Shown here one piece after another: positions 12,181-24,798 of a stretch of DNA of 64,000 nucleotides; position 1 is the first letter of the stretch, and every line of letters starts with the position of its first letter. The stretch covers positions 1 to 64,000 of the forward strand of contig VTPC01007531.1 of the NCBI GenBank assembly GCA_011009095.1. The letters run 5' to 3'. A program made the translations under genes and the position numbers. The notes under the pieces were generated by a model that saw nothing but the letters and a program-made list of their open reading frames with translations, did no database searches and had not been told where the DNA came from. The DNA comes from Ignelater luminosus (taxonomy: Eukaryota > Arthropoda > Insecta > Coleoptera > Elateridae).

Positions 12181-13740
12181 AAGTGACAAATCAAAAGGAA
12201 CTACATATAGTATTTTACCTTCTAGGAATATCATTTATGGGAGAATAAAATACCACATAAGTCATCACTCATTATTAGCAGAAAGTAAAAAGCAGGTCAC
12301 AATCTTATATTATAAACTTATTTGAACAACTCAACCTATTAGGTAAAGATCAATTAAAGAACACCATAGCAAAGCATGTTCCTTTACCATAAGTATGAAA
12401 AGAACTTCAACTACTTACTCAATATCAGTCTTTCCTGCAAACCTGGTTTTTTATGAATGAGACATACTGTTAGATTTTTATCTCAAAAGGTTTTCAGTAA
12501 TCACCACTTATAATCGGAATCCCCCAGTAGGAAGAGAAGAACATAACCCGGAAAAATTGTCTGGTCCTTAGTGCCCAAAACTGAGGAATTCAAACAGAGT
12601 CGCTGTACTTAAGAACCCTGCAGCATTGTTTTAAGCTAATTTAAAAAGTTTCATATGCAGAAATAAGAAATTAATAGAAAAAAACAGAAAAGGTAAAAGA
12701 TTGAAATCGTATGATAATATGAATCGAATTGTCGTGGAACCTCTTTTGTTATAGTCATTAGTCGACATTATGTATCTCTGACATTTGTTAGCATCGTTAT
12801 TTATGGTAATTAATTAAAATGATTCGATACTTCGAAAAAATATCATAAAACCTCCCTCCCTTGGTTTTGCTGTAAATTTTCCAAATGGTTCAAGTGCTTT
12901 AGTTAAGTTTCCTTATCAAGATTCCCAAAGCAAAGTTCAGTTTCTTTGCAAAAAGCTCTTTCGCTCCCGTCAACTGTTTTAGTGCTTCTCGTGAGAGTTT
13001 GCTTTCTTGTGCGAAGCTCGCAGAGCAACTCATCTGATTTTATCTGACTACAAAGAGACCGACACACAACTTAATTTTTCTTGATCCCAAGAAAATTTCA
13101 AATTAGCTGAAAGCCGCAGCCTGTGTCTCGAGACCCCGTGCTGCAGATAAGTCCATTTTAAAGAGACACTTGCCATTGAATTCCAGTCTGTTGACATAAA
13201 TCAATGTATTTAAGTTACTTGTGTTATCGACTCAGTTAATCAGCTATTGGGACGAGAACATACCTACCAAGCCCGTCCCAACACCGTATAATTTTCTTTT
13301 TTTTTTAATAAGTCATACTGTTTAAGTTAAACTGTAATAATCGTTCTTTGTTTATTATCAAGTAACGGTCTGTGAATTAAAAAGTTTGGAACAATAACGC
13401 AAAGTTTTTTAACTTAATTTTGCTTTATTGTCTCTATACTTCTATTAAATAGTGCTACCACAAGTACTAAACCAGATATAGACTCAGAACAGCCAATTTG
13501 AACCACCCTGTACATATAGTATCGCCTCAATGTACGGCGGCGTGGCGCCTGCGCGTGATAGTTGTGCGACGACCAGTTTTTAGTACCAAAATTGCAAGCA
13601 CAGTTGCAACGCAGTTGTCTTGAATTAAATAAAATTGATCACTAGATTTGTCCAGTTCCCGTAGTTACTGATTTATTTACAAAAAAACGCATGATTATTA
13701 AACTTTATGTAAAGTCGGTTCAAATTACAGGTTTTATGCA
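12181..13740. other. intergenic, nothing recognised
   Basis: No coding frame or recognisable element in about 1.5 kb of AT-rich sequence. Confidence 0.4.
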
Positions 13741-13970
13741 ACATGAAAGGTCATTAATTCCATAAATGGTGTACAAAACATTAAGGATAATTGAAATACT
13801 AAAAGCATTTCAATTATTTCTTAGGTAACAAGAAGGAAAAGGAAACGCCCCTTTTTTAGTAAATAAACTGCATTAATGGTTTCAGTACGTGAAAGCAGTT
13901 TCTTATAGAAATGTACTTTAAAATCTTTAAAAAAATTATTGTAGCTCTTATAGGGACAACAGTAATCTGA
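13741..13970 (+). pseudogene. relic of a group C IR gene start
   Basis: An inverted copy of the 5' flank and first codons of the gene at 7406-9160. It shares a block containing aatactaaaagcattt-like words, then TTTTTAGTAAATAAAC, then TAATGGTTTCAG (ending 13885), then an ATG at 13911 reading MYFKIF, where the parent reads MYFKTL. The frame ends after 20 codons at a TGA, and no downstream IR sequence follows. Only the 5' end of the locus survives. Confidence 0.7.
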
Positions 13971-14808
13971 TGTCATGAAGTTACCAGAATCGTTAGCTTG
14001 TTATAGTCAAATCTTTCTTTTGGAAATTTAGCTAAGAACAGAAATAAAACTGCTTGCTACATGTGATTCCACGTTTTCAGTTTCACAAACAAAGATTACA
14101 CCCCATAAATAGCGATTAGTAAGCTAGCGAAATGTCATTAAGAACCCTTAAGGTTTATTTTGCATGTACGAGTAATTCTGCTTGTATACTAAATCTGTTT
14201 CTCTTTGGAAGGAGAACTTTAGCATGTCAAAATAAACTTTTTTGGAGACTTATTATTGTCCGACTGTTGGGTTTACTGTGCTATATCAAGAGAACATTGC
14301 TGGCTCTAGACACTTTCGCGAATCCATTTGAGACGTCCAAAAAACTACATAATTGTTCAGGGCTGAATAAAATAAGGTCCCTATCATCTACTATTGGCTT
14401 TTCCATAACAATCACAGTATTCCAGGTAGACTTTCCTCTAGATTCTGGTAGAACATCTTATAATCTTGCGATCTTAAAAAAAAATTTTCGGAAACAAAAT
14501 TGAATCCAAGTGCCAAACAAATCTGCTTTAAAAAAAGTCTAAAAGCACCAAAAGATTTCGTGAAGTGAATACAGAAAATGTTCTATGCTTCAGAATCTTA
14601 GCATATATTGACAGTGCTTTCTAACTTCCAAAAGCCTCTGTCGGGACAATGCTAATTGTACAGGCATAAAAAGTTCAAAAAACCCAAAGAATGATTTTCG
14701 GTGCTTAATGAAAGAGGCTTCAGCCTTTGAAAAATATGGGTAATTCATACTTCACTGGCTGTAATGCAGCAGGGCCTGTCAGATTTTCTTTTACTTTACA
14801 CAGAATAA

Positions 14809-15935
14809 ATGCCGTTGCTACAGTACTTTTCAAAAGGTGGCATTCCAAAAGAAGTAAGAGGTGGCAATCGTACATCCAGGAAATCTTTGTCAAAGAAGGA
14901 ACTTCTTCGTGATTTTATTAAAAGACTAAAGGCGAGGAAAGTCACTGCAATAGAAATAAATCAAAGAGGATTTATTGTTAAGTACAAGTTTTTCCATAGA
15001 AAAGTTGTACAAATTGTTCAACGAGCAGAACTCATCAGTGTACCAGACTAAAACAGCAATATAAAATTAAAACAAATGAGGAGAAAAAAAACAACTGCTG
15101 GTAGAATATTCTGTACACAAAAAACGTGCTTCTGCTAAGAATGGTGGTGCAGGTGCTAGGCAATACGGCGTGGAAAAGTGTGATTGCTTGTATGAAGAGC
15201 TTGGGGTTTACATTACAAATTACCAGATCAAGCGTACTACTTCAGCCAACAGATAAGTTATTAAAGTTTTGCTCTTGTTAATAGTAGTTCTAAAGGATGC
15301 CTAGATTTATCCCATATTGTGGTTTATAATTGGCTAGAAACTAATGCAATAGTTTCGGCAATACACCACTTTTTAAAGTACTTTACTTTTCAAGAATCAA
15401 CTACTACTGTGCTCCTCTTTACCGATCACTGTGGAGGCCAAAACGAAAACAGTACCATAATTGCAATGCTTTCACCATGGCTCCTAAAAGATACTCCAAA
15501 GACAATTTCACAGCTAGATCGAGTATTTGGTTTGATTGAAAAAAGCATGAAAAATAAATCCACTACTGTAAAACCTAATGAATACGATGAAATTGGCAAA
15601 CAACATGCACTGACCAATGGACCACGGATGCAAAACAAGTTTTGAAGGTACCTGGTTCTTGGCATTTCCAATTGAACAATAGTAAACGATTTATTCTGAC
15701 CCGAGACGGTACAGAAAGCATTGCTGTACAAGGTGAACCAAATTATTTTTCTAACATTGGAGTGTGCAAGAAAGGTAAAAAAGTTTCTGCACTGTCTCCC
15801 AATCCTCTTCCATTTGGAAGGCAGCTTACAGAGGATTGATCGCCTACTAATATTTCATTCTGGTAGCGACTGGTAAACGAATTCCGAACTTCTGTTTTAC
15901 AAAAATGTATTAATTTCCATCTAGTGCAAATTCAA
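14809..15935 (+). pseudogene. transposon-derived CGGQN-motif protein, decayed (copy 1)
   Basis: Pieces of one protein lie in several frames. The order is LSKKELLRDFIKRLK, then GGAGARQYGVEKCDCLYEE, then VVYNWLETNAIVSAIHHFLK, then LFTDHCGGQNENSTIIAML, then QLDRVFGLIEK and KPNEYDEI, then GEPNYF with CKKGKK, and finally FHSGSDW. This order matches a large family of repetitive insect and other animal proteins in which a DxCxGQN motif is followed by DRVFGxIEK. The Asp of DHCGG, the Asp of DRVFG and the Glu of IEK could be a DDE-type triad, which is my inference. Stops and shifts make it non-functional. I do not assign a superfamily. Confidence 0.65.
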
Positions 15936-16694
15936 CACCAGAACAAAGTGCTAAAACTTCTTCTGAAGAACAATGCTATAGTCCCAAGATCAAGATCTCG
16001 AACGAACGCGCTTTTAGGTTTAAATATTCAAATACGTTCAGTTTTCTGTTATTGTTGTATGTTGTAATACTTAGTTTATGATGTTCTATCTGACCCTAAC
16101 AAAAAAGTTCCATCACAATAGGACTTTTTATTTCCGAAATACAAAGCAAGGCCATACGTTTTCTATTTTGAACATTAAAAACGACTCATTTTCGAATTAT
16201 CTTGTGATTTGGATAATTTTTATTTATTTTCTTTTTTGTTTCAAAACAGCAGTTTGTTTAGCTCCAGGGTATTCAAAGTGCATACGCCAACTTTAATTCT
16301 CTTACCTTTTCTGGTTCTCTCTCTATGAATCTTTTATTCTTAGATTTGAAGCTTTCCCTTTTGTAGTACTACTACCAGAAATGGGACAATTTGTTATGGT
16401 AGTGATTCCATACTCCTACGAAACCAAACTCAATTTTAATTAGCTTAGAACAATACAGGAGGGTCCTCAAATACAGCGACTGTGCTTGAATTTTTTGATT
16501 TTGGGCAGTAAGCTCCATACAATTTTTCTGAGTTATGTTCTCTCTCTTCTACCGGAAACCGAGGTTGGTTCCTAGTTCTTGAGATCTAGGAAAAGAATTG
16601 TTACGTGCCAAAATAAACTTTAAGACACAGGCTTATAATCAGCGACTAGAAGGTACGAAGAACTAAGTTCGCTGATACCCAGACTAGCAAACAG

Positions 16695-18215
16695 TCGAAG
16701 ACGGCTAGGCTTGAAATGCCTACTTACCACTGAAATAGCTCAAAATCGGTATTATTAGAAGGCGCCACTATGGATTCAGCCAGATCACAAGATTCAAAAG
16801 GATCATAGTCCCTCTTAAATCGGTAACAGCTTTACAAATACTTACTTAGACTTTCTGAAACAAAAGCTTACTCAAGGCGTTAAACCGCCTTATACAAAAA
16901 TATTTCTAATTCACTCTGTATAAATGTTTTGTCAAATACATTTTTAATATTCAAATTGAATCATCAAATTGTTTTCTTTGAATCACTCAGTATATCAAGG
17001 TTTTGAATCACCCCGGTATATTCTTTATTAATGAAATTTAATATAACTGCATCCAATTAGTCAAATACTTGGGTGACTTCGATATTTTCACTCAAACCAG
17101 TGCATACAATTACAATAATGAAACTATCTTTTAAGCTACAAATCTATTAAAAAAAAATTAGTCAAAAAAAAGAAATAAAGGTTAGAAAATAAGCAAAAAA
17201 AATAGAAATAAAACAAACAAACAGTTGATTATACAAAAATAAAGTCTTTATAGAATAAACGTCAACAATCGTATTAGATCTACGACGCAGAATTCTGGTC
17301 AATAACGCTCGAGGGGATTCCCAGAAACGCCAAGTGCGTGGGCGCCCGCTCGACGCCGTTCAAACAGCTTACGGCTGCACTTAATGCATATATTATGAAA
17401 AGGAAATATCTAATTTCATTTAATAAAATTGTCAATGAATTAATACATACAAACAAATTAAAACTAAACCAAATAATTATGATAGAAATTATAACTGATT
17501 TACATTGCGAATTTCCGCTAAACGTTACTGGATTATAAATTCTTTATTCGTTAAAACGTATAATCAACCAAACACAACACCACGATGATTATACTCTAAA
17601 CCGTTGTTATAAATGCTTACAATAATGCCAAGGAGAAACTTCCTTGTTTTCTTTTTTTGTTTCCTCCGAACAAATTTTGAATGCACTTGTTTCTTTAACC
17701 CAAAAGGGTATAAACACTACGGTATTAGTGGGTGTACACTAACCTTGCATAGCTGTTCGGTCCAAATCTTTGCTCACACGGGTAACTGCTTATCGGTTTA
17801 CTTGAAACTTGCAGGCTGGCCATACAGCAATGAGGGACAAAATGACGACGAATTCTAGTGGGTTCCGTCCAAAGACGAAAGGAAGAAACAAAAGGATATC
17901 ACCTTACTTCCGAGGAATGTGCTTTAAAAGGTAGCTCTTGGAAATCCAGCACTACGTTGATGTACTTTAAAAATACTTCAAAACAAAACGACAAACTTCA
18001 CGGGCCACCACAACTAAATTGTGTAGGAAACGTCTCACAAGAATTCCCCACAGCCGAGTATATCTGCCTTCTCCAAAGCTCTCAAATCAACTGCTCTCTT
18101 CGCGTTGACCACACCCTGATCTCAACGCGCAAAAGCAACTTATCCCGTAACTAAATTGCGCAGATTACTACCCCGCGAAAACAGCTACTCTCTACAACCC
18201 TATTCCTCAATAGAG
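16695..18215 (+). repeat. 1.5-kb dispersed repeat, copy 1
   Basis: It recurs at 22735-24125 and inverted at 34925-36443. Shared landmarks are the start near acggct..gaaatgcctacttacc, a stretch coding GARSTPFKQLTAALNAY, a stretch coding IMPRRNFLVFFFCF, and an end near gcgcagattactaccccgcg. Similar short frames in all three copies suggest decayed coding sequence of a mobile element. No family recognised. Confidence 0.8.
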
Positions 18216-18399
18216 ATTATTGTCTCCCTAATAGGTTATATTTATATTTTTCTACACTTTAAAATGATTTTAAAATGTAAGACTGTGACCTGTTTTTTAT
18301 TTTCCACTAACAACAAGTGTTGGCTCATGTGATATTTTATTCTCGCGTTAATGATATTTCTAGCAGGCAAGCTCTTTTGATTTGTCATTTTAGTCGCCA

Positions 18400-18613
18400 A
18401 TTCTTCAATTTTGAAAAATGCATACATTATTACAGATTCATAAAGCTTACTATTTATTCTCTTTGTATATATACGACAGCCTTTAATGAAAATGTTGCTG
18501 CTTCCTATCTGGCCATTGGAAAGTATCAATCATTCGATTAAAGTTTTTTAAATAAATGATATATTTACAAATAAAAATGTAAAACAACCCTTTTTTGGAT
18601 CTTTTTACTTCAG
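18400..18613 (+). promoter_or_regulatory. conserved group A IR upstream block
   Basis: About 150 bases conserved upstream of several group A loci, followed by a pyrimidine tract ending ACTTCAG (ending 18613) and ATATATAAATAC, about 100 bases before the ATG. The conserved pyrimidine-AG could be a 3' splice site of a 5'-UTR intron. The following TATATAAA could instead be a TATA box. The sequence alone does not decide. Confidence 0.5.
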
Positions 18614-18715
18614 ATATATAAATACAAAGTTAAAATTGTCTGAATTTCCGTCAAAAGAGCACTGCAGACAACAATGCCTTCAGTATAATAAATTAGTATT
18701 TTTGAGAATCGCACT

Positions 18716-19425
18716 ATGGAACTTTTATGTAACTTTCTGATTATAATACCTATATTCAATACCATTTTTGCAGTTAAATTATCAAACAAGAATTATCTAC
18801 AAGAAAGCTTATTACACCTTCTTCAAGAACTAATTTCACTAGAAGAAACGTTACAATTTATTTATGATGATTCTGAGAACTATCCACAGTTAGTAAATAT
18901 TTCCAATCCATATATTATCACCCACATTAATCAACCCATCAGAAAAAGCCTCAAGTTGTATGATACATACGTGATATTTACTGCCAATCACACTTCATTA
19001 GACAAAACTTTAAATAAACTCCAACAAAGTAATTTATGGAGTACAAGTAACAGCCCTCGTGGGAAGTTTATTGTTGTTGCATCTCGCTACATTGATATAA
19101 AAATTTTAACTGATATTTTTCATAAGTGTGATATAGTCAGATTTTCTTTACTCAAGAAAATAAGATATCGAAAATATAACAAATCTGGTAAATCCATAAA
19201 TTCAAATTTTAATAATCAAGATCATGCCTACCTAATGTGTTACACTTCAATTCCGACAATAGAAGAACGCGCAATTAAAATGATTTTGCCATATCCTGTA
19301 AACCTTTCCACTACAAGGGCTCCAGAATTTAAAGCCATTTTTGGATTAGGTTTACACTTTCTAAACATAATTGGGTCATTTTTTGAAATGGAAGTATTAC
19401 AGGTCCTCACAAATGATACCACAAC
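18716..19425 (+). CDS. divergent IR, group A, truncated by assembly gap
   Basis: The first 236 codons of an IR are nearly identical to the intact gene at 24799-26532: signal peptide (1-20), N-terminal domain and the first half of S1 up to LTNDTT. Only two amino-acid changes are visible (Asn for Ile after KSI, Arg for Lys in STTxAPEF). The frame runs into 400 N at 19426. Sequence after the gap is not the rest of the gene but the duplicated block starting near 14339, so the C-terminal half is missing from the assembly. It is either a separate paralogue with its end unassembled or the other allele of the 24799 gene. Confidence 0.9.
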
Positions 19426-19825
19426 NNNNNNNNNNNNNNNNNNNNNNNNNNNNNNNNNNNNNNNNNNNNNNNNNNNNNNNNNNNNNNNNNNNNNNNNNNN
19501 NNNNNNNNNNNNNNNNNNNNNNNNNNNNNNNNNNNNNNNNNNNNNNNNNNNNNNNNNNNNNNNNNNNNNNNNNNNNNNNNNNNNNNNNNNNNNNNNNNNN
19601 NNNNNNNNNNNNNNNNNNNNNNNNNNNNNNNNNNNNNNNNNNNNNNNNNNNNNNNNNNNNNNNNNNNNNNNNNNNNNNNNNNNNNNNNNNNNNNNNNNNN
19701 NNNNNNNNNNNNNNNNNNNNNNNNNNNNNNNNNNNNNNNNNNNNNNNNNNNNNNNNNNNNNNNNNNNNNNNNNNNNNNNNNNNNNNNNNNNNNNNNNNNN
19801 NNNNNNNNNNNNNNNNNNNNNNNNN
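19426..19825. other. assembly gap (400 N)
   Basis: Exactly 400 unknown bases. A protein frame drawn through the gap is meaningless. The sequence to its right (19826 onward) repeats sequence already seen from 14338. Confidence 1.
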
Positions 19826-19965
19826 AAAAAACTACATAATTGTTCAGGGCTGAATAAAATAAGGTCCCTTGGACATTGCTAATCATCTACTATTGGCTTT
19901 TCCATAACAATCACAGTATACCAGGTAGACTTTCCTCTAGACTCTGGTAGAACATCTTATAATCT

Positions 19966-21725
19966 TGGCAATCGTACATCCGGAAAATCTTTGCCAAAGA
20001 AGGAACTTCTTCGTGATTTTATTAAAAGACTAAAGGCAAGGAAAGTCACTGCAATAGAAATAAATCAAAGAGGATTTATTGTTAAGTACAAGTTTTTCCA
20101 TAGAAAAGTTGTACAAATTGTTCAACGAGCAGAACTCATTAGTGTACCAGAATAAAACAGCAATATAAAATTAAAACAAATGAGGAGAAAAAAAACAACT
20201 GCTAGTAGAATATTCTGTACACAAAAAACGTGCTTCTGCTAAGAATGGTGGTGCAGGTGCTAGGCAATACGGCGTGAAAAGTGTGATTGCTTCTATGAAG
20301 AGCCTGGGGTTTACATTTAAACGTTTCTGAAAACTTCCAGTAATGTAAAACAGCCAGATTGCTAAGAAAGAATTTTCCACTTAAAAGACTATAAAATTAT
20401 TTGGTTTTTGAAGCAAACGCGGTTATATCCAAACTATTTTTAGACATTTTGGAAAAACTGTCACTAGAATGTAAATCCTATCAACACCATTCTAGCCATT
20501 TCCCACAATAAAAAGATTCAGCAGTCAAAATTTTTTTTTATATGTCAGGGGCTATACTACAAAAAGTTTTTTTTCTATTTCTTGAGAAAAAGTTCAAAAT
20601 TGGTATAAACCATTTCAATTAAGTGCGACAAGCAACGGTGCTAACAAACGTTAAAGATACATACATATTATCGGCTAACATTCGACTCTATACCATAGAC
20701 GTACAGATGCAAAACTCTCTCTTCAACAAAATTTTCAAAAATGAGTCAAATAAGTTTCTGGGTAGCAAGTTTTCCAAGGAATATTGTGGTGACGTTATTT
20801 TGGACCAAAGGTTGCTCTTTGATGTGGAAATAAAATAACAAAATGTTGCGTTAGATGCAAAACTCATCCTTGCTTTGAAGATTAATGACAAAAGTATCTC
20901 TTTGCATTTCGGCCAATAGACATCTTTGTATTTTGTCATGTGATCTGCACATACACACTGTTGAAATGTTTCTTATTGTTGTAGACAGTTCTTGGCTCTA
21001 CCTAAATTACCAGATCAAGCGTACTACTTCAGCCAACAGATAAGTTATTAAGGTTTTGCTCTTGTTAATAGCAGTTCTAAACGATGCCTAGATCCATCCC
21101 ATGTTGTGGCTTATAATTGGCTAGAAACTAATGCAGCCAAAGATTCAAATGCAATAGTTTCGGCGTTTTAAAGTACTTTACTTTTCAAGAATCAACTACT
21201 ACTGTGCTCCACTTTGCCGATCACTGTGGAGGCCAAAACGAAAACAGTACCATAATTGCAATGCTTTCATCATGGCTCCTAAAAGATACTCCAAAGACAA
21301 TTTCACAGCTAGATCGAGTATTTGGTTTGATTGAAAAAAGCATGAAAAAGAAATCCACTACTGTAAAACCTAATGAATACGATGAAATTGGCAAACAACA
21401 TGCACTGACCAATGGACCACGGATGCAAAACAAGTTTTGAAGGTACCTGGTTCTTGTCATTTCCAATTGAACAATAGTAAACGATTTATTCTAACCTGAG
21501 ACGGTACAGAAAGCATTGCTGTACAAGGTGAACCAAATTATTTTTCTAACATTGGAGTGGCCAAAGGAGTGTGCAAGAAAGATAAAAAAGTTTCTGCACT
21601 GTCTCCCAATCCTCTTCCATTTGGAAGGCAGCTTACAGGGGATTGATCACCTACTAATATTTCATTCTGGTACCAACTGGTAAACGAATTCCGAACTTCT
21701 GTTTTACAAAAATGTATTAATTTCC
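19966..21725 (+). pseudogene. transposon-derived CGGQN-motif protein, decayed (copy 2)
   Basis: The counterpart of 14809-15935. It keeps LPKKELLRDFIKRLK, GGAGARQYG, FADHCGGQNENSTIIAML, QLDRVFGLIEK and KPNEYDEI, again split over frames. It is interrupted between the GVYI-like segment and NYQIK by about 690 bases (20316-21005) that are absent from copy 1. The uninterrupted copy 1 shows that this is an insertion, or a precise deletion in copy 1. Confidence 0.65.
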
Positions 21726-22734
21726 ATCTAGTGCAAATTCAACACCAGAACAAAGTGCTAGAACTTCTTCTGAAGAACAATACTATAGTCCCTAGATCAA
21801 GATCTCGAACGAACGCGCTTTTGGGTTTAAATATTCAAATACGTTCAGTTTTCTGTTAATGTTGTATGTTGTAATACTTAGTTTATGATGTTCTATCTGA
21901 CTCTAAATTTAGGCAAACATAGAGCGCAAAAGTATCTCATTGAAACAGTTGGGTGCAAAACTCACTCTTTACAATGTTAAATCCTGAATTTCTACTTTAT
22001 CGTTAACCAGTGACGTGCGCAATACATAAAGATAATTTCTAAATGACTGCTACCATCTATTGTGAAAGGCTTTTACTCGAAAATGGAAGGAATCCAATCC
22101 AAGACGTTTTTTGCAGATATATCGAAACTATCAAATCAGTAAAAAGTGAATTTTGCTTCTATACGCCTCATATGTACAACAAAAAAGTTCCATCACAATA
22201 CGACTTTTCATTTCCGAAATACAAAGCAAGGCCATACGTTTTCTATTTTGAACATTAAAAAAGACTCATTTTCAAATTATCTTGTGATTTGGATAATTTT
22301 TATTTTTTTTTTTGTTTCAAGACAGCAGTTTGTTTAGCTCCAGGGTATTCAAAGTGCACACGCCAACTTTAATTCTCTTACCTCTTCTGGATCTCTCTCT
22401 ACGAATTTTTTATTCTTAGATTTGAAGCTTTCCCTTTTGTAGTACTACTACCAGAAATGGGAAAATTTGCTATGGAAGTGATTCCATACTCCTACGAAAC
22501 CAAACTCAATCTTAATTAGCTTAGAACAATACAGGAGGGCCCTCAAATACAGCGACTGTGCTTGAATTTTTCGATTTTGGGCAGTAAGCTCCATACAATT
22601 TGGAGCTTGGTTCCTAGTTCTTGAGATCTAGGAAAGGGATTGTTACGTGCCAAAATAAACTTTAAGACACAGGCTTATAATCAGCGTCCAGAAGGTACGA
22701 AGAACTAAGTTCGCTGATACCCAGACAGTCGAAG

Positions 22735-24125
22735 ACGGCTAGGTTTGAAATGCCTACTTACCACTGAAATAGCTCAAAATCGGTATTATTGGAAGGCGCC
22801 ACTATGGATTCAGCCAGATCACAAGATTCAAAAGGACCATAGTCCCTCTTAAATCTGTAACAGCTTTACAAATACTTACTTAGACTTTTTGAAACAAAAG
22901 CTTACTCAAGGCGTTAAACCGCCTTATACAAAAATATTTTTAATTCACTCTGTATAAATGTTTCGTCAATTAAATTTTTAATATTCAAATTGAATCATCA
23001 AATCGTTTTCTTTGGATCACTCAGTATATCAAGGTTTCTGAATCACCCGGTATATTCTATATTAATGAAATTTAATATAACTGCATCCAATTAGTCAAAT
23101 ACTTGGGTGACTTGAATATTTTCACTCAAACCAGTGCATACAATTACAATAATAATTAACTATCTTTCAAGCTACAAAAAATATTGCAAAAAAGAAATAA
23201 AGGTTACATAATATAAAACAAGCAAAAAAAAATACAAACAAAACAAACAAACAGCTGATTATACAAAAACAAAGTCTTTATAGAACAAACTTCAACAATC
23301 GTATTAGATCTACGACGCAGAATTCTGGTCAATGACGCCCGAGGGGATTCCCAGAAACGCCAAATGCGTGGGCGCCCGGTCGACGCCGTTCAAACAGCTT
23401 ACGGCTGCACTTAATGTATGTATTACGAAAAGGAAATATCTAATTTCATTTAACAAAATCGTTAAAGAATTAATACATAGAAACAAATTAAAACTAAACC
23501 AAATAATTATGATAAAAATTATAACTGATTTACATTGCGAATTTCTGCTAAACGTTACTGGATTGTAAATTCTTTATTTGTTAAAACAAATAATCAACCA
23601 AACACAACACCACGATGATTATACTCTAAACCGTTATAAATGTTTACAATAATGCCAAGGAGAAACTTCCTTGTTTTCTTTTTTGTTTCCGCCGAACAAA
23701 TTTTGAATGCACTTGTTTCTTTAACCCAAAAGGGTATAAACACTACGGTATTAGAGGGTGTACACTAACCTTGCATAGCTGTTCGGTCCAAATCTTTGCT
23801 CACACGGGTAACTGCGTATCGGTTTACTTGAAACTTGCAGGCTGGACACGTCCATACAGCAATGAGGGATAAAATGACGACGAATTCTACTGGGTTCCGT
23901 CCAAAGACGAAAGGAAGAAACAAAAGGATATCACCTTACTTCCGAGGAATGTGCTTTAAAAGGTAGCCCTTGGAAATCCAGCACTACGCTGATGTACTTT
24001 AAAAATACTTCAAAACAAAACGATAAACTTCACGGGCCACCACAGCTAAATTGTTTAGAAAACGTCTCACAAGACTTCCCCACAGCCGAGTATATCTGCC
24101 TTCTCCAAAGCTCTCAAATCAACTG
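22735..24125 (+). repeat. 1.5-kb dispersed repeat, copy 2
   Basis: Same landmarks as 16695-18215. It ends earlier, after atcaactgct at about 24125, where the following sequence is unrelated. It belongs to the second copy of the large duplicated block. Confidence 0.8.
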
Positions 24126-24454
24126 CTTAACAACCTTAACAGGATATGGTCAACAAAAGCAAATTCTCCTGAAATAAAAAATCTAACAATATGTCTCCAT
24201 CACAGTACGACTCAGTTCGAAAGAAAGACTAATATTTCCTTATACTTATAGTGAAGGAATATATTTCTCAATCATGTTCCTTGCTTATTGTGTCCCTAAT
24301 AGATTGAGTTAATATTTTTCTTCACTTTCAAATGATTTTAGAATGTAAGACTGTGACCTGTTTTTTATTTTCTACTAACAACGAGTGTTGGCTCATGTGA
24401 TATTTTATTCTCGCGTTAATGATATTTCTAGCAGGCAATTTGTCATTTTAGTCG

Positions 24455-24671
24455 CCAATTCTTCAATTTTGAAAAATGCATACATTATTACAGATTCATA
24501 AAGCTTACTATTTATTCTCTTTGAATATATACGACAGCCTTTAATGAAAATGTTGCTGCTTCCTATCTGGCCATTGGAAAGTATCAATCATTCAATTAAA
24601 GTTTTTTAAATAAATGATATATTTACAAATAAAAATGTAAAACAACCCTTTTTTGGATCTTTTTACTTCAG
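24455..24671 (+). promoter_or_regulatory. conserved group A IR upstream block
   Basis: Same block as at 18400-18613, with the ACTTCAG end at 24671 and TATATAAATA directly after it, 128 bases before the ATG of the next gene. A 23-base stretch present here at about 24747-24770 is missing from the other copy. Confidence 0.5.
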
Positions 24672-24798
24672 ATATATAAATACAAAATTAAAATTGTCTG
24701 AATTTCCGTCAAAAGAGCACTATAAACAACAATGCCTTCAGTTTTTAAAAATTCAAAGTAGTATTCAATAATAAATTTGTATTTTTGAGAATTGCACT

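Larger units (their letters stand above)
14338..19425 (+). repeat. first copy of a ~5-6 kb duplicated block
   Basis: From aaaactacataattgttcag at about 14339 through the IR gene cut at 19425, this block matches 19826-25505 in the same order. The match covers the CGGQN transposon-like gene, the 1.5-kb repeat, the IR upstream block and the IR N-terminal coding part. Differences are scattered substitutions plus large indels. In the 710 coding bases I count about nine differences. Confidence 0.9.

Noticed and set aside
17338-18154. Short frames inside the 1.5-kb repeat
   Set aside because: They recur with the repeat in all three copies and are short and broken. They are treated as element content, not host genes.
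18716-19882. 388-codon frame running through the assembly gap
   Set aside because: Codons inside N are meaningless, and the last residues come from the duplicated repeat, not the receptor.
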